NCBI RefSeq assembly: GCF_002926065.1
Contig: NZ_PREZ01000005.1
Span: forward strand, 310,001-374,000
Origin: Jeotgalibacillus proteolyticus
GTDB lineage: Bacteria > Bacillota > Bacilli > Bacillales > Jeotgalibacillaceae
DNA length: 64,000 nt
Reading direction: 5' to 3'
The notes beneath the pieces are model-generated. The model made no database searches. It had not been told where the DNA came from and saw only the letters and a list, made by a program, of their open reading frames with translations. Of the stretch, positions 1 through 8,244 are shown piece by piece; position 1 is the first letter of the stretch; every line of letters starts with the position of its first letter. The position numbers and the translations under genes are program-made.

Positions 1-2
1 CC

Positions 3-626
3 TTCACAGCGGAACCCGATCTGACACCTCTTCAAAATGCGAAGGATATGCGAAACACCTATTCCTTTATAGCAACCGCACAGACCTCCCTGGCAGGTGA
101 CTCAATGGGAAACCCCTGGAGAGGGGATAATGTTTTTTCAAGCGGAAATTTAGTGCTTGACCTTCTTCATAATTTCTTCCTTGAGATAGGGGCAAGAACA
201 CATAAAATGCGGGTTTATGAAATGACAGATCATCCTACAGCCAGGGAAATGATCGGTTATTTGCTTGTGCGCGGAGGCGTTCATGTTCTGGCTTATGCCA
301 AAGCACTTGAAATTGCAACCGGCGTTGATCTGACTAAAATGCTTCCCATACCAAGCCTTGATAACCGGGCATTTGACCACGCGAGGAAATATGAGGAGCA
401 GGGCGTCGGGAATGTCCTTTTTACTTGGAGCGACGGTGATTACAAGGATATCAGAGCCATCTGGAAGGGAACGAATCCAAGCAATGGACAGCCGCTTGTT
501 GTACAGGAAGGAATGCCTGAAGGAGGCACTGTTCCTGATTTAGACGATCTGCCGGAAGAATTTGCTCCCGGGATTGGAAAAGACGATTATGACCGGATTG
601 TCAAAAGACTGATGGAAAATATGTAG
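3..626 (+). CDS. Manganese catalase, C-terminal part (gene starts left of window)
   Basis: The reading frame is open from the first bases of the window and ends at 626, so this is the 3' portion of a gene. The first visible residues (FTAEPDLTPLQNAKDMRNTY) and the later GGVHVLAYAKALE helix are typical of non-haem dimanganese catalases, which convert hydrogen peroxide to water and oxygen; the His and Glu of that helix match metal ligands of the family. Full-length relatives have about 270-300 residues, so roughly 70-90 residues should lie upstream. An internal Met at 48 is not the start, because family sequence continues before it. The role is presumably cytosolic or spore-associated oxidative-stress protection; which of the two cannot be told from this fragment. 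Confidence 0.9.
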   Translation, partial: FTAEPDLTPLQNAKDMRNTYSFIATAQTSLAGDSMGNPWRGDNVFSSGNLVLDLLHNFFLEIGARTHKMRVYEMTDHPTAREMIGYLLVRGGVHVLAYAKALEIATGVDLTKMLPIPSLDNRAFDHARKYEEQGVGNVLFTWSDGDYKDIRAIWKGTNPSNGQPLVVQEGMPEGGTVPDLDDLPEEFAPGIGKDDYDRIVKRLMENM

Positions 627-709
627 CTCTTTGCCTTTTTCATGTGTAAAGCCCCTCCCAGCTTTCTGTGGTATGATTAAACAAACGTTTAATAGAAAGT
701 GGGAGCAGG

Positions 710-904
710 ATGAACGGACAGCAAAGAAGCAGCATCACGCCTGGCATCGAGGTAGATATTGTCCTGAAGCAGGACCAGCGTTCAGGCAAACTGACCCGTG
801 GAACCGTAAAGGATATTCTTACGAAGTCTCCTTCACATCCTCATGGAATTAAGGTAAGGCTAGAAGACGGACAGGTCGGCAGAGTAAAAAATATTCATAC
901 GTAA
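710..904 (+). CDS. ywbE: YwbE family protein
   Basis: A 64-residue protein with the pattern GIEVDIVLKQDQRSGKLTRG, then ILT.SPSHPHGIKVRLEDGQVGRV, which is the hallmark of the small YwbE family of Firmicutes. The family folds as a small beta-rich domain of unknown function. The start is set by a GGGAGCAGG ribosome site just before the ATG. It lies convergent to the helicase gene and one gene away from ywbD, the same neighbourhood as in Bacillus subtilis, which supports the name. A hairpin immediately after the stop ends the transcript. No enzymatic residues are evident. Confidence 0.88.
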   Translation: MNGQQRSSITPGIEVDIVLKQDQRSGKLTRGTVKDILTKSPSHPHGIKVRLEDGQVGRVKNIHT

Positions 905-944
905 AAAACACGCAGATCCCCTAACCGGGTGTCTGCGTGTTTTC
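904..944. terminator. Bidirectional terminator between ywbE and the helicase gene
   Basis: AAAACACGCAGA and TCTGCGTGTTTT pair around a short loop, with A-runs and T-runs on both sides. It starts at the ywbE stop codon, and the helicase stop codon (921-923, minus strand) lies in the loop. Confidence 0.85.
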
Positions 945-3206
945 ATTTATTCTCCATTCCTCAGGCAAAAGCTCCTGATACAGCCTCGATTGAAATCTGT
1001 CATCTATTAAAAGCAAAATCCCCTGGTCTTCTTCTGTCCGGATCAGTCGCCCCCCTGCCTGGAGAACTTTATTAATCCCAGGGTACACATAGGCAAAATG
1101 GTAGCCGTTTTTCCCCTGCTCCTGAAAATACTTTTTCATTTGATCCCGCTCCGGGTTCAGCTGAGGAAGACCGACTCCGACAATTGCTGCGCCTGCCAGT
1201 TGATCTCCGGGCAGGTCCACACCCTCAGAAAAAATCCCTCCCATAACCGCAAAGGCGATAATATTTTGTTTTTCTTTAAAGGAAAGTAAAAACGCCTCCC
1301 TCTCTTCTTCTGTCATGATCTTCGATTGGACCATCAAATCATAGCCGCTCAGATCCATTTGCTCACTAAACCGGTCAACAGCTGCTTCCATATAGGAGTA
1401 AGAAGGAAAGAAGGCAATAAAATTCCCTTTCGCATCCTTCACCCCCTGCTCTATTGCATTTAAAATAGAGTCAAGCGTTCTTTCCCTGTCCCGGTATTTC
1501 GTTGAAATCGAATATGTCCTGACATCAATTTGTTCTTTTTTAAACGGAGAAGGGATAGCGATCCCATAGTCCTCAGGCGCTCCCCCAAGCATTTGCCTTA
1601 CATAGGAAATAGGTGCAAGCGTGGCAGAAAAGAAAACTCCCGCGCGATAAGTCTTTGTCGTTTCTTTAATAAATAGGGAAGGATCCATACAGACAATTTT
1701 TACTCCAACGTCACTTCCTTTTTTCTCAACTAAGAAATAAAAGCGCTCATCCATTGACTCCATCACATGAAGCATGCGCTGTGCGGCAAAATAAAGGTCA
1801 ATTACTTCCTGATCTGTTTCTCCAGAATGAACGCGTTCCTCCGCTGCTTCATAAAAGGTCAGTAAAGCTAGTTTCCACTCATCCGGGGCATCGTCAAAAA
1901 TCCGGTAGCGCTCTTCCCCGCATTGTTTTTTCAAATCAAGGCAGGCACGGTTCACTCCTTTTGCTGCTTTTTTAAGGGCAGGAGTGGCTGAAGCTGATTT
2001 ACTAAGCGCAAGGAAGGTAGATTTTTGAATAGAAGCTGAGTACATCTCCCTCGCCCGGTCCACCAGATTGTGCGCTTCATCCACCAATAACACTGTTGAG
2101 CGCTTTTGCTCCCCCGCTAAGCGCTTTCTTGCTACACGGGGATCAAAAACATAATTATAGTCCCCAATCATTACATCGGTGATATAGGATAAATCCATTG
2201 AAAATTCAAATGGACAGACGCGGTGTTTAAAGGCATATTGCTCAATAACCGTCCGGGTCATACTCAGCTCGTTACGCATAATATCCAGCACCGCTTCATT
2301 GATGCGGTCAAAATGACCGTCTGCAAACTCACAATATTCCTTTTGGCAAATGGTTTTCTCCTGAAAGCAGATTTTATCCTTTGCCGTTAACGTAACAGCT
2401 GACATTTTGAGCCCCTTTTCCTGCATAAGAGAAAAGGCTTCCTCAGCTGTTTTCCGTGTGATGGTTTTCGCAGTGGAGTAAACCGCCTGGTTCGCATTCC
2501 CTTCTCCAATTGATTTAATCGCAGGAAAAAGAGTTGAAATGGTCTTTCCAATTCCGGTGGGTGCCTGTGCAAACAGCTTTCCTTTTTCCGAGATCGTCTG
2601 ATAAACAGCTCCCGCAAACCTTCGCTGTCCTGTCCGAAACTCTTCGTAAGGAAAAGCAAGTGACTGAATCGATTCATTCCGTTTTAGGCGAAGCTCCTTC
2701 ATCAGCTTGGCAAACGGCGCATAGCATCGCACCATTTCTCTCACCTTTGCTCTTAGCGAATCAATTGTCCAGTTTTTCAAAAATCTCTTTTCTTCTTTCG
2801 TAATTGTCTGTACATAGGTAACTTGAATATCGATTTCTTCAAGCTCCTTATCCTCACAAACAATCCATGCATAAACAGCAGCCTGCGCAACGTGCACCGC
2901 ACTTGGCTCCTCAATTTCTTCGAGGAGTCTTGCAGTCGATTTGATTTCATCAATGATAAAACGATTATCTCTTAACAGGAGACCGTCGCATCTGCCCTCC
3001 AGCTGAAAAACAGCTCCCTCTGCTTCCAGCTCTTTGGCCAGGTGAAGCTCTTTATGGTCCTGCTCTGTGTAGGTTTGCTGAATCGCCTGATGGATTTTCG
3101 TCCCTTCAAGCATGGCTGCAGCACTCCCAATTCCTGCATCGATACTACCGCTTCTGTGAACATATTCTGCGAGCCGTCTTGCTGAAATTTTAATTGCGTC
3201 TGACAT
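921..3206 (-). CDS. DinG/XPD-type Fe-S DNA helicase with N-terminal PD-(D/E)XK nuclease domain
   Basis: 761 residues. The N-terminal ~130 residues carry a nuclease-like core (GRCDG at 71-75, IIDEIKS at 84-90, fitting the D...ExK pattern). This is followed by a superfamily 2 helicase: Walker A APTGIGKT at 215-222, DEAH box at 376-379, and a C-terminal QAGGRLIR motif VI. Four cysteines (280, 287, 292, 331) lie between Walker A and DEAH, in the position of the 4Fe-4S cluster of XPD/DinG helicases. Such proteins unwind DNA 5' to 3' in repair or in resolving structured DNA; the fused nuclease domain suggests combined unwinding and cleavage. It is not the classical DinG with an exonuclease (DEDD) domain. 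Monocistronic on the minus strand, with a GGTGGG ribosome site. The biological role is inferred only. Confidence 0.88.
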   Translation of the reverse strand: MSDAIKISARRLAEYVHRSGSIDAGIGSAAAMLEGTKIHQAIQQTYTEQDHKELHLAKELEAEGAVFQLEGRCDGLLLRDNRFIIDEIKSTARLLEEIEEPSAVHVAQAAVYAWIVCEDKELEEIDIQVTYVQTITKEEKRFLKNWTIDSLRAKVREMVRCYAPFAKLMKELRLKRNESIQSLAFPYEEFRTGQRRFAGAVYQTISEKGKLFAQAPTGIGKTISTLFPAIKSIGEGNANQAVYSTAKTITRKTAEEAFSLMQEKGLKMSAVTLTAKDKICFQEKTICQKEYCEFADGHFDRINEAVLDIMRNELSMTRTVIEQYAFKHRVCPFEFSMDLSYITDVMIGDYNYVFDPRVARKRLAGEQKRSTVLLVDEAHNLVDRAREMYSASIQKSTFLALSKSASATPALKKAAKGVNRACLDLKKQCGEERYRIFDDAPDEWKLALLTFYEAAEERVHSGETDQEVIDLYFAAQRMLHVMESMDERFYFLVEKKGSDVGVKIVCMDPSLFIKETTKTYRAGVFFSATLAPISYVRQMLGGAPEDYGIAIPSPFKKEQIDVRTYSISTKYRDRERTLDSILNAIEQGVKDAKGNFIAFFPSYSYMEAAVDRFSEQMDLSGYDLMVQSKIMTEEEREAFLLSFKEKQNIIAFAVMGGIFSEGVDLPGDQLAGAAIVGVGLPQLNPERDQMKKYFQEQGKNGYHFAYVYPGINKVLQAGGRLIRTEEDQGILLLIDDRFQSRLYQELLPEEWRINENTQTPG

Positions 3207-3260
3207 TGCAACCCACCCTGTTCTGATCCTTATTCCTTTAAGTTTACCGTTTTTTTACCT

Positions 3261-3291
3261 AAAAAAGCCACTCACTGCATTAGTGAGCGGC
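3261..3291 (-). terminator. Terminator of ywbD
   Basis: On the minus strand, GCCGCTCACT pairs with AGTGAGTGGC (one mismatch) and is followed by TTTTTT. It sits directly after the ywbD stop. Confidence 0.75.
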
Positions 3292-3296
3292 ATGAC

Positions 3297-4481
3297 TTAT
3301 TTTCTTTTTACAAATAGGACCTTTAAGTAATCCCCTTCTGTAAAAGAAGAAGAAACGGCAAAATCCTCAGGCAGTGTGTGCGTTTCTAAAATTTCATACT
3401 TTAATCCTTTTTCTTTAAAGGCTTCATCAATAAAGCGCTGGAATTTTTTCATTGGGACATTCGCAGCATTCGTTGAAGCAACGATCACTCCATTGTTTTC
3501 TGTAATATCAATGGCCTGCTTCATCAAATTCTTATAATCCTTTGCTGCACTGAATGTATTTTTCTTGGATCGCGCAAAGCTTGGAGGATCCATTACCACT
3601 AAATCAAATTTAATCTCATTTTTAACCGCATAGTTAAAATAGCGGAAGACATCCCGCACTAAAATATCCTGTGCTTCATAATCAATCCCGTTCATGCTGA
3701 ATTGCTCAATTGTCTTAGGAACACTGCGATTTGCTAAATCAACACTTGTTGTTTTAACCGCTCCGCCCAAAGCAGCAAATACTGAAAAAGCGCCTGTATA
3801 GGAAAAGGTATTTAATACGGTCTTCCCTTCCGCATACCGGTCACGTATTGCCCGTCTTACATCACGCTGATCTAAAAACACGCCTACCATTGCACCTTCA
3901 TTTAAATAAACGGCAAATTGAGCGCCATTTTCTTTTACAACAAGAGGAAATGACGGTCTTTCGCCTTTAATGAAGTCATCATCTTCCACATAACGGCCCT
4001 TTGTATCAAAGCGCTTTTTCCCATAAATGCTTTTATAGGATACAAGCTCCTCAAAAGCAGAGAATAATTCTTCTCTCATTAAATAAATGCCTTCACTGTA
4101 CCAGGTAAATAAATAATGACCATTAAAATAATCAATCGTAAGGCCGCCTAAGCCATCTCCTTCTCCGTTAAATACACGAAATGCATTGGTGTCAGAGCTC
4201 GAAAACCATTTTTTCCTGCGTCCGATGGCCGCACGTAAACGATTTATAAATAATAGTTTGGCTATTTCCTCGTCCTGCTCCCAGGTGACAAGCCAGCCGA
4301 TTCCTTTATTTTGCTTCCCCTGAAATCCTTTGGCGATAAACTCGTCCCTATGATCAGTCAAAATCAGGATATCTCCTTCTTCTCCAAGCTGGGAGGGATC
4401 CTCAAGCATTTCAGCTGTCAGCAGCGGATAGCCGCTTTTGACTTTATCAGTAAATTTTTTCTTTAATGTGATTTTGTTCAT
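3297..4481 (-). CDS. ywbD: Class I SAM-dependent rRNA methyltransferase, RlmI/YwbD family
   Basis: 394 residues, the usual family length. An N-terminal PUA-like region (about 1-75) is followed by an EEHEE-type linker and a Rossmann methyltransferase domain. Visible motifs are FLDQRDVR, then VLNTFSYTGAFSVFAALGGA (SAM-binding motif I), and VVMDPPSFARSK, the DPPxF motif IV of base-methylating enzymes. Escherichia coli RlmI methylates C5 of a 23S rRNA cytosine; the same reaction is plausible here but is not shown by sequence. The start follows GAGGAGAG. It is near ywbE as in B. subtilis. Cytosolic and probably constitutive. Confidence 0.87.
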   Translation of the reverse strand: MNKITLKKKFTDKVKSGYPLLTAEMLEDPSQLGEEGDILILTDHRDEFIAKGFQGKQNKGIGWLVTWEQDEEIAKLLFINRLRAAIGRRKKWFSSSDTNAFRVFNGEGDGLGGLTIDYFNGHYLFTWYSEGIYLMREELFSAFEELVSYKSIYGKKRFDTKGRYVEDDDFIKGERPSFPLVVKENGAQFAVYLNEGAMVGVFLDQRDVRRAIRDRYAEGKTVLNTFSYTGAFSVFAALGGAVKTTSVDLANRSVPKTIEQFSMNGIDYEAQDILVRDVFRYFNYAVKNEIKFDLVVMDPPSFARSKKNTFSAAKDYKNLMKQAIDITENNGVIVASTNAANVPMKKFQRFIDEAFKEKGLKYEILETHTLPEDFAVSSSFTEGDYLKVLFVKRK

Positions 4482-4575
4482 TTTTTCTCTCCTCAGGTGC
4501 CCCTTTTATCTTTTGGGCAAGTGCTCTTGCACTTCCCCATCATAGCTGAGGAAGCCCTGACAAACAAATTCTGTC

Positions 4576-5028
4576 CTAACGATCCTCTGAATCGTTCTTT
4601 TCTATATATGTTTTTAATTTCTGCAGATGAAATAATTCTTCCTTTGAAATCATGCGGACAATCATCCCCTTAAAGAGGCTTCTGGCAAGCCCTTTTGTTT
4701 GAATTGTCCCATCAAATGTTACAAGGGTATGCTCACCTTGAGGGGTGAAGGTGTAGCGGAATGTAATTTGTACTCCGTTTTGTTCGCTTGATACGGCGTA
4801 GGAGGCATTTGGTGTGTATTCAACTACTTCGAGGATGGATTGTACCCTTCTGCCGCCGAGGTTCCGGATTTCTTCGTATTTTGTCCCCTGTGCTACGGGA
4901 CCGTCTGTCAGTTTTTTGATTTCTTCAACCTGGTCCATGATGGCTGGTGAGTTTTCCATGTTTACAGCGATGTTAAAAACGTTTTCGATTGGTTTTTCGA
5001 TGACAATTTTTTGGTTTAGTGCTCCCAT
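4576..5028 (-). CDS. SRPBCC (START-like) family protein
   Basis: 150 residues. The N-terminal EKPIENVFNIAVNMENSPAI is the opening strand and helix of SRPBCC/polyketide-cyclase-like proteins, which form a deep hydrophobic ligand cavity. The ligand and reaction are unknown. The start is fixed by GGGAGGG seven bases before the ATG. The 5' half uses markedly A- and C-rich codons (AAC, ATC, CCA, AAA) compared with its neighbours, a feature shared with other genes next to the dispersed repeats. It faces the duplicated repeat at 5242-5690. Confidence 0.78.
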   Translation of the reverse strand: MGALNQKIVIEKPIENVFNIAVNMENSPAIMDQVEEIKKLTDGPVAQGTKYEEIRNLGGRRVQSILEVVEYTPNASYAVSSEQNGVQITFRYTFTPQGEHTLVTFDGTIQTKGLARSLFKGMIVRMISKEELFHLQKLKTYIEKNDSEDR

Positions 5029-5241
5029 TTGAGTTCCCTCCCTAGGTGATGAGTGCTTGTATGGCTTTATTATACTTGGACGGTGAGTTTTTTGTTTAGT
5101 TGGGGGCTGGGTGGAAAAGCTAAATGTGAGCAGGAAGTCGGCGTTTCTGCCTATTGAAGGTTTGTTACATTCTTGTTACAATTGTGGAAATTGTATTTCT
5201 TATGAAGTTTTTGGCGTTTTATGGAAAGAGGTTACTTTTAA

Positions 5242-5690
5242 CCAACATGTTCTAACGTTCTAAAGTTATGAGCTTGTGTTCTTAAGGAAACGTGTTGATT
5301 TCCGTTGCAGGGGGATGCTTTCCGCGGGGCGAGGCTTGAGCTAACTTGCTAACGCAAGTGGATCTCAAGCTCCCGCTCTATCCCGCAGGAGTCACCCCCT
5401 TCCACTTCAATCAACTCCTGAATAAAAGGTGAAGGTTCTTCGGAAATTGGGTGTTAAGAAGGTATACTCCTATCCAACATGTTCCACCATTCTAAAGTTA
5501 TGAGCTTGTGTTCTTCAGGAAACGTGTTGATTTCCGTTGCAGGGGGATGCTTTCCGCGGGGCGGGGCTTGAGCTAACTTGCTAGCGCAAGTGGATCTCAA
5601 GCTCCCGCTCTATCCCGCAGGAGTCACCCCCCTTACACTTCAATCAACTCCTGAATAAAAGGTGAATACTCTTCGGAGGTTGTGGGTTAA
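5242..5690 (+). repeat. Tandem duplication (232 bp unit) carrying two copies of dispersed element A
   Basis: Units start at 5242 and 5474 and are nearly identical. Each holds one GC-rich element A (A1 5291-5420, A2 5523-5653) with ends GTTGATT and AATCAAC, which are inverted repeats of each other. The core reads CTTTCCGCGGGGCG, GCTTGAGCTAACTTGC, a short loop, GCAAGTGGATCTCAAGC and CCCGCAGGAGTC. The stretch 5029-5854 has no convincing gene; it holds these repeats and a G/T-rich leader. Confidence 0.9.
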
Positions 5691-5854
5691 GGGGTTAAGT
5701 CCCGTTGATTATTGAAAAGTTGAATTTCACCAGTCAATGGTCAAAATATAGAAAGTTTTTGTTTTGTCATGGGAAAGCCCTCTTCATGGGGCAGGTTGAT
5801 TCCGGTTCTTTTGCCTTTGGGAAGCTTAGCTTGAATAGAAGGGGTTGTTTTCGT

Positions 5855-6670
5855 TTGAAAAGAGTAATTAAAATTTCGCTCGCTTTGGCTGTTCTGCTGG
5901 TGCTTTTGGGGATGGTTCGAAGTGAATACCGATATAAGCAGGTTGAGATAAAAGAACGGATGGATGAGATTAATCCGGCACTACATGAGGATGTATCGTA
6001 TCTTGATTTTTTAACGTACCGTGTACTTAAAAACGGGTCTGCCCGTGTGGCTACTTTGGGAAGCAGTGTGACAAAAGGGGTTGGAGCAAGTGTACCCGGC
6101 AATTCGTGGCGTGCGCTGCTGCAAAGCGAAATAAGAGATTCAAGCCGTCCGCTGCAGCATGTGACGATTTCAAACCATGGTCATTCCGGCTATACATCGG
6201 TCAGACTGCTGGAGCAGGATGTAGTAGATAAAGTCATCTCAAGCCGCCCTGATTTGATTATTTTGGAAACCTCAGTGATTAATAATTATCGCCGTTCTGT
6301 TTCTTTGCCTGATACGAAATCGTCTATTGAGCTGCTTTACCATACATTTAAGCATGAGCTTCCAGAGGCTGAAATATTGTTTATTTCTCCTAATCCTATA
6401 TTAAAGGAAAACATTGACCCTTCCGGATTAAATTCATTAGGGCTGACATTTGAAGAATATGTGGATTATACGAAGCAGGTTATTTTAGCGAATGATTGGA
6501 ATTATTTTGACACACATGGTCATATGCTTGCCGAAATGGAAGCACAGGGTTTAACGAAGGAAGATACGCTGAACGATATGATACATCCGAATGATCTTGG
6601 CTATCAGATCTGGTTTAAGGAGCTTTTTACAGAAGCTTTGATAACCCCTTATTATGGCCAGCATCGTTAG
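5855..6670 (+). CDS. SGNH/GDSL-family hydrolase, membrane-anchored or secreted
   Basis: About 271 residues from a TTG start at 5855, chosen because AGAAGGGG lies about ten bases upstream and the protein then opens with KRVIKISLALAVLLVLLGMV, a basic plus hydrophobic signal or anchor segment. An upstream in-frame start at 5705 has no ribosome site and adds unlikely residues. Catalytic blocks of SGNH esterases are visible: TLGSSVTKGVG (Ser nucleophile), NHGHSGYTS (Gly/oxyanion block), LETSVINN (Asn block region) and DMIHPNDLGY (Asp-His). The substrate may be a lipid, an acetylated polysaccharide or peptidoglycan and cannot be chosen. The protein acts outside the membrane. Confidence 0.8.
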   Translation: MKRVIKISLALAVLLVLLGMVRSEYRYKQVEIKERMDEINPALHEDVSYLDFLTYRVLKNGSARVATLGSSVTKGVGASVPGNSWRALLQSEIRDSSRPLQHVTISNHGHSGYTSVRLLEQDVVDKVISSRPDLIILETSVINNYRRSVSLPDTKSSIELLYHTFKHELPEAEILFISPNPILKENIDPSGLNSLGLTFEEYVDYTKQVILANDWNYFDTHGHMLAEMEAQGLTKEDTLNDMIHPNDLGYQIWFKELFTEALITPYYGQHR

Positions 6671-6715
6671 GATAAAGTTAAATGGAGCATATCAATATGT
6701 CTGAACCACTCTCAT

Positions 6716-6868
6716 CCGGTTCACTGCGCTTCAGGCGGACGCTTTCCGCGGGGCGGGGCTTGAGCTAACTTGCTTTCAGCAAGTGGATCTCAAGCTCCCG
6801 CTTCATCCCGCAGGAGTCGCCACCTTCCGCTCCGTTCACCTCACGTTTCTAAAATTATCGTTATATCT
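6716..6868 (+). repeat. Dispersed element A, copy A3
   Basis: Subtype with ends CCGGTTCACTGCGCTTCAGG and GTTCACCTCACGTTTCTA, and the tail AAAATTATCGTTATATC. Core hairpin ACTTGC-TTTCA-GCAAGT. It lies between the convergent SGNH hydrolase and msrAB-operon genes. Confidence 0.9.
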
Positions 6869-6886
6869 TAGACAATTAAATTTTTC

Positions 6887-7198
6887 TCAAACCAAATTAG
6901 CAAATAAAAATGTCAGCAGAATCGGTGCGATCCATAATAGTGGAATGACGTTTGTAAGAATCATCTTCTTCCAGTTCCGCTTATGGTAAGAAGACCAGCT
7001 GATGGCGATTACGATTAGTAAAATGACCGGGTAGGCGCCAATCGCATATTCCGTAATAACCCCCGCTATATTTCCCGCCTGGGCATTTTCATCCTGACCC
7101 ATGACAGTCAGTCCAAAAAACATGAACCAGACAGGCAGAAAGATAATGTAAAAACCATGGCTTGCCCATAGCAGCAGGGCAGCTTTGTTGTTTTTCAT
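6887..7198 (-). CDS. Small three-helix membrane protein of unknown function
   Basis: 103 residues starting MKNNKAALLLW, chosen because AAGAGGA lies nine bases upstream; the longer frame lacks a ribosome site and would overlap msrAB. Three hydrophobic segments are visible (about 5-27, 45-65, 80-100), separated by short loops, with a charged SSYHKRNWKK loop before the last. I do not recognise the family. It begins 22 bases after msrAB on the same strand, so the two are probably co-transcribed. A role in the membrane under oxidative stress would be a guess based only on that neighbour. Confidence 0.6.
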   Translation of the reverse strand: MKNNKAALLLWASHGFYIIFLPVWFMFFGLTVMGQDENAQAGNIAGVITEYAIGAYPVILLIVIAISWSSYHKRNWKKMILTNVIPLLWIAPILLTFLFANLV

Positions 7199-7220
7199 TT
7201 GTGAAAATCCTCTTTTCTCT

Positions 7221-8168
7221 TCATTTTCTAACGGAAAATAGCAGAAGGAAATCTCCGTACCCCTCTTCTTCAAGCATGTCCTTTGGAATAAACCGAAGAG
7301 CTGCAGAGTTGATGCAATATCTCAGACCTTCAGGCTTTGGTCCGTCTTCAAACACATGACCTAAATGAGAGTCTGCATCTCTGCTCCTAATTTCTTTGCG
7401 GGTATGTTTAGTCGATACATCCCACTCTTCCCTCACCATTGAAGGTGTAATCGGCTTTGTAAAGGAAGGCCAGCCACAGCCTGCATCATATTGGTCTCTT
7501 GAGCTGAATAAAGGCTCCCCCGAAACAATATCTACATAAATTCCTTCCTCCTGGTTATCCCAGTACGCATTTTCAAAAGGCGGTTCTGTTCCATTTTCCT
7601 GTGTAACGAAATACTGCATAGGCTCAAGCTTGTTTTTTAGCACGGTACGATCCTTTGGCCAATACCTGCGCTTGAATTCCTTTCTTCCAGAGCCTTGATA
7701 ATAGAGTGAATACCTAAACGGATTTTTTAGATCGAAATCCTGATGAAATTCTTCTGCAGGATAAAAATCTGCCGCTTCTTTAATTTTTGTTATAACCGGT
7801 TTTTCAAATCGCCCGCTCTGTATAAGGGCTGAACGTGATGCTTCAGCTGCTATCCGTTGCTCATTCGAATTCGTAAAGATGATGGACTGATAAGCAGGAC
7901 CCCTATCGGTAAATTGACCGTCTTCATCTGTTGGATCCGTTACTGTCCAAAAAATCTCAAGCAATTTAGAATAGGGAATCTTCGTCGGATTGAATGTGAT
8001 CTCGACCGCTTCGACATGTCCGGTTTCGCCCGATTTAACAGCAGAATAGCTGGCATCTTTTTCGGCGCCGCCTGTATAGCCGGATACAACCTTTACTATA
8101 CCCTCCAGTTCAGTAAAAGGGCGGACCATACACCAAAAACAGCCGCCGGCAAAAATAGCCTTTTCCAT
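7221..8168 (-). CDS. msrAB: Bifunctional peptide-methionine sulfoxide reductase MsrA-MsrB
   Basis: 315 residues from the ATG at 8168, preceded by GGGAGGA; a longer frame upstream overlaps argS and is rejected. The N-terminal half is MsrA: GGCFWC at 8-13 holds the catalytic Cys10 that reduces S-methionine sulfoxide. The C-terminal half is MsrB, which reduces the R-epimer: [19 protein letters not shown] and the catalytic Cys in [11 protein letters not shown]. The paired zinc cysteines of many MsrB proteins are absent, as in B. subtilis MsrB. A single fused protein can therefore repair both epimers with thioredoxin as reductant. In B. subtilis these are two genes, so the fusion is a point of difference. 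Confidence 0.93.
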   Translation of the reverse strand: MEKAIFAGGCFWCMVRPFTELEGIVKVVSGYTGGAEKDASYSAVKSGETGHVEAVEITFNPTKIPYSKLLEIFWTVTDPTDEDGQFTDRGPAYQSIIFTNSNEQRIAAEASRSALIQSGRFEKPVITKIKEAADFYPAEEFHQDFDLKNPFRYSLYYQGSGRKEFKRRYWPKDRTVLKNKLEPMQYFVTQENGTEPPFENAYWDNQEEGIYVDIVSGEPLFSSRDQYDAGCGWPSFTKPITPSMVREEWDVSTKHTRKEIRSRDADSHLGHVFEDGPKPEGLRYCINSAALRFIPKDMLEEEGYGDFLLLFSVRK

Positions 8169-8244
8169 ACGCACATCCTCCCATTTTTTTCTCTTTCTAT
8201 CATATAGAGAATAAATGAAAACAACAATTGATCGGTCCCCAAGT

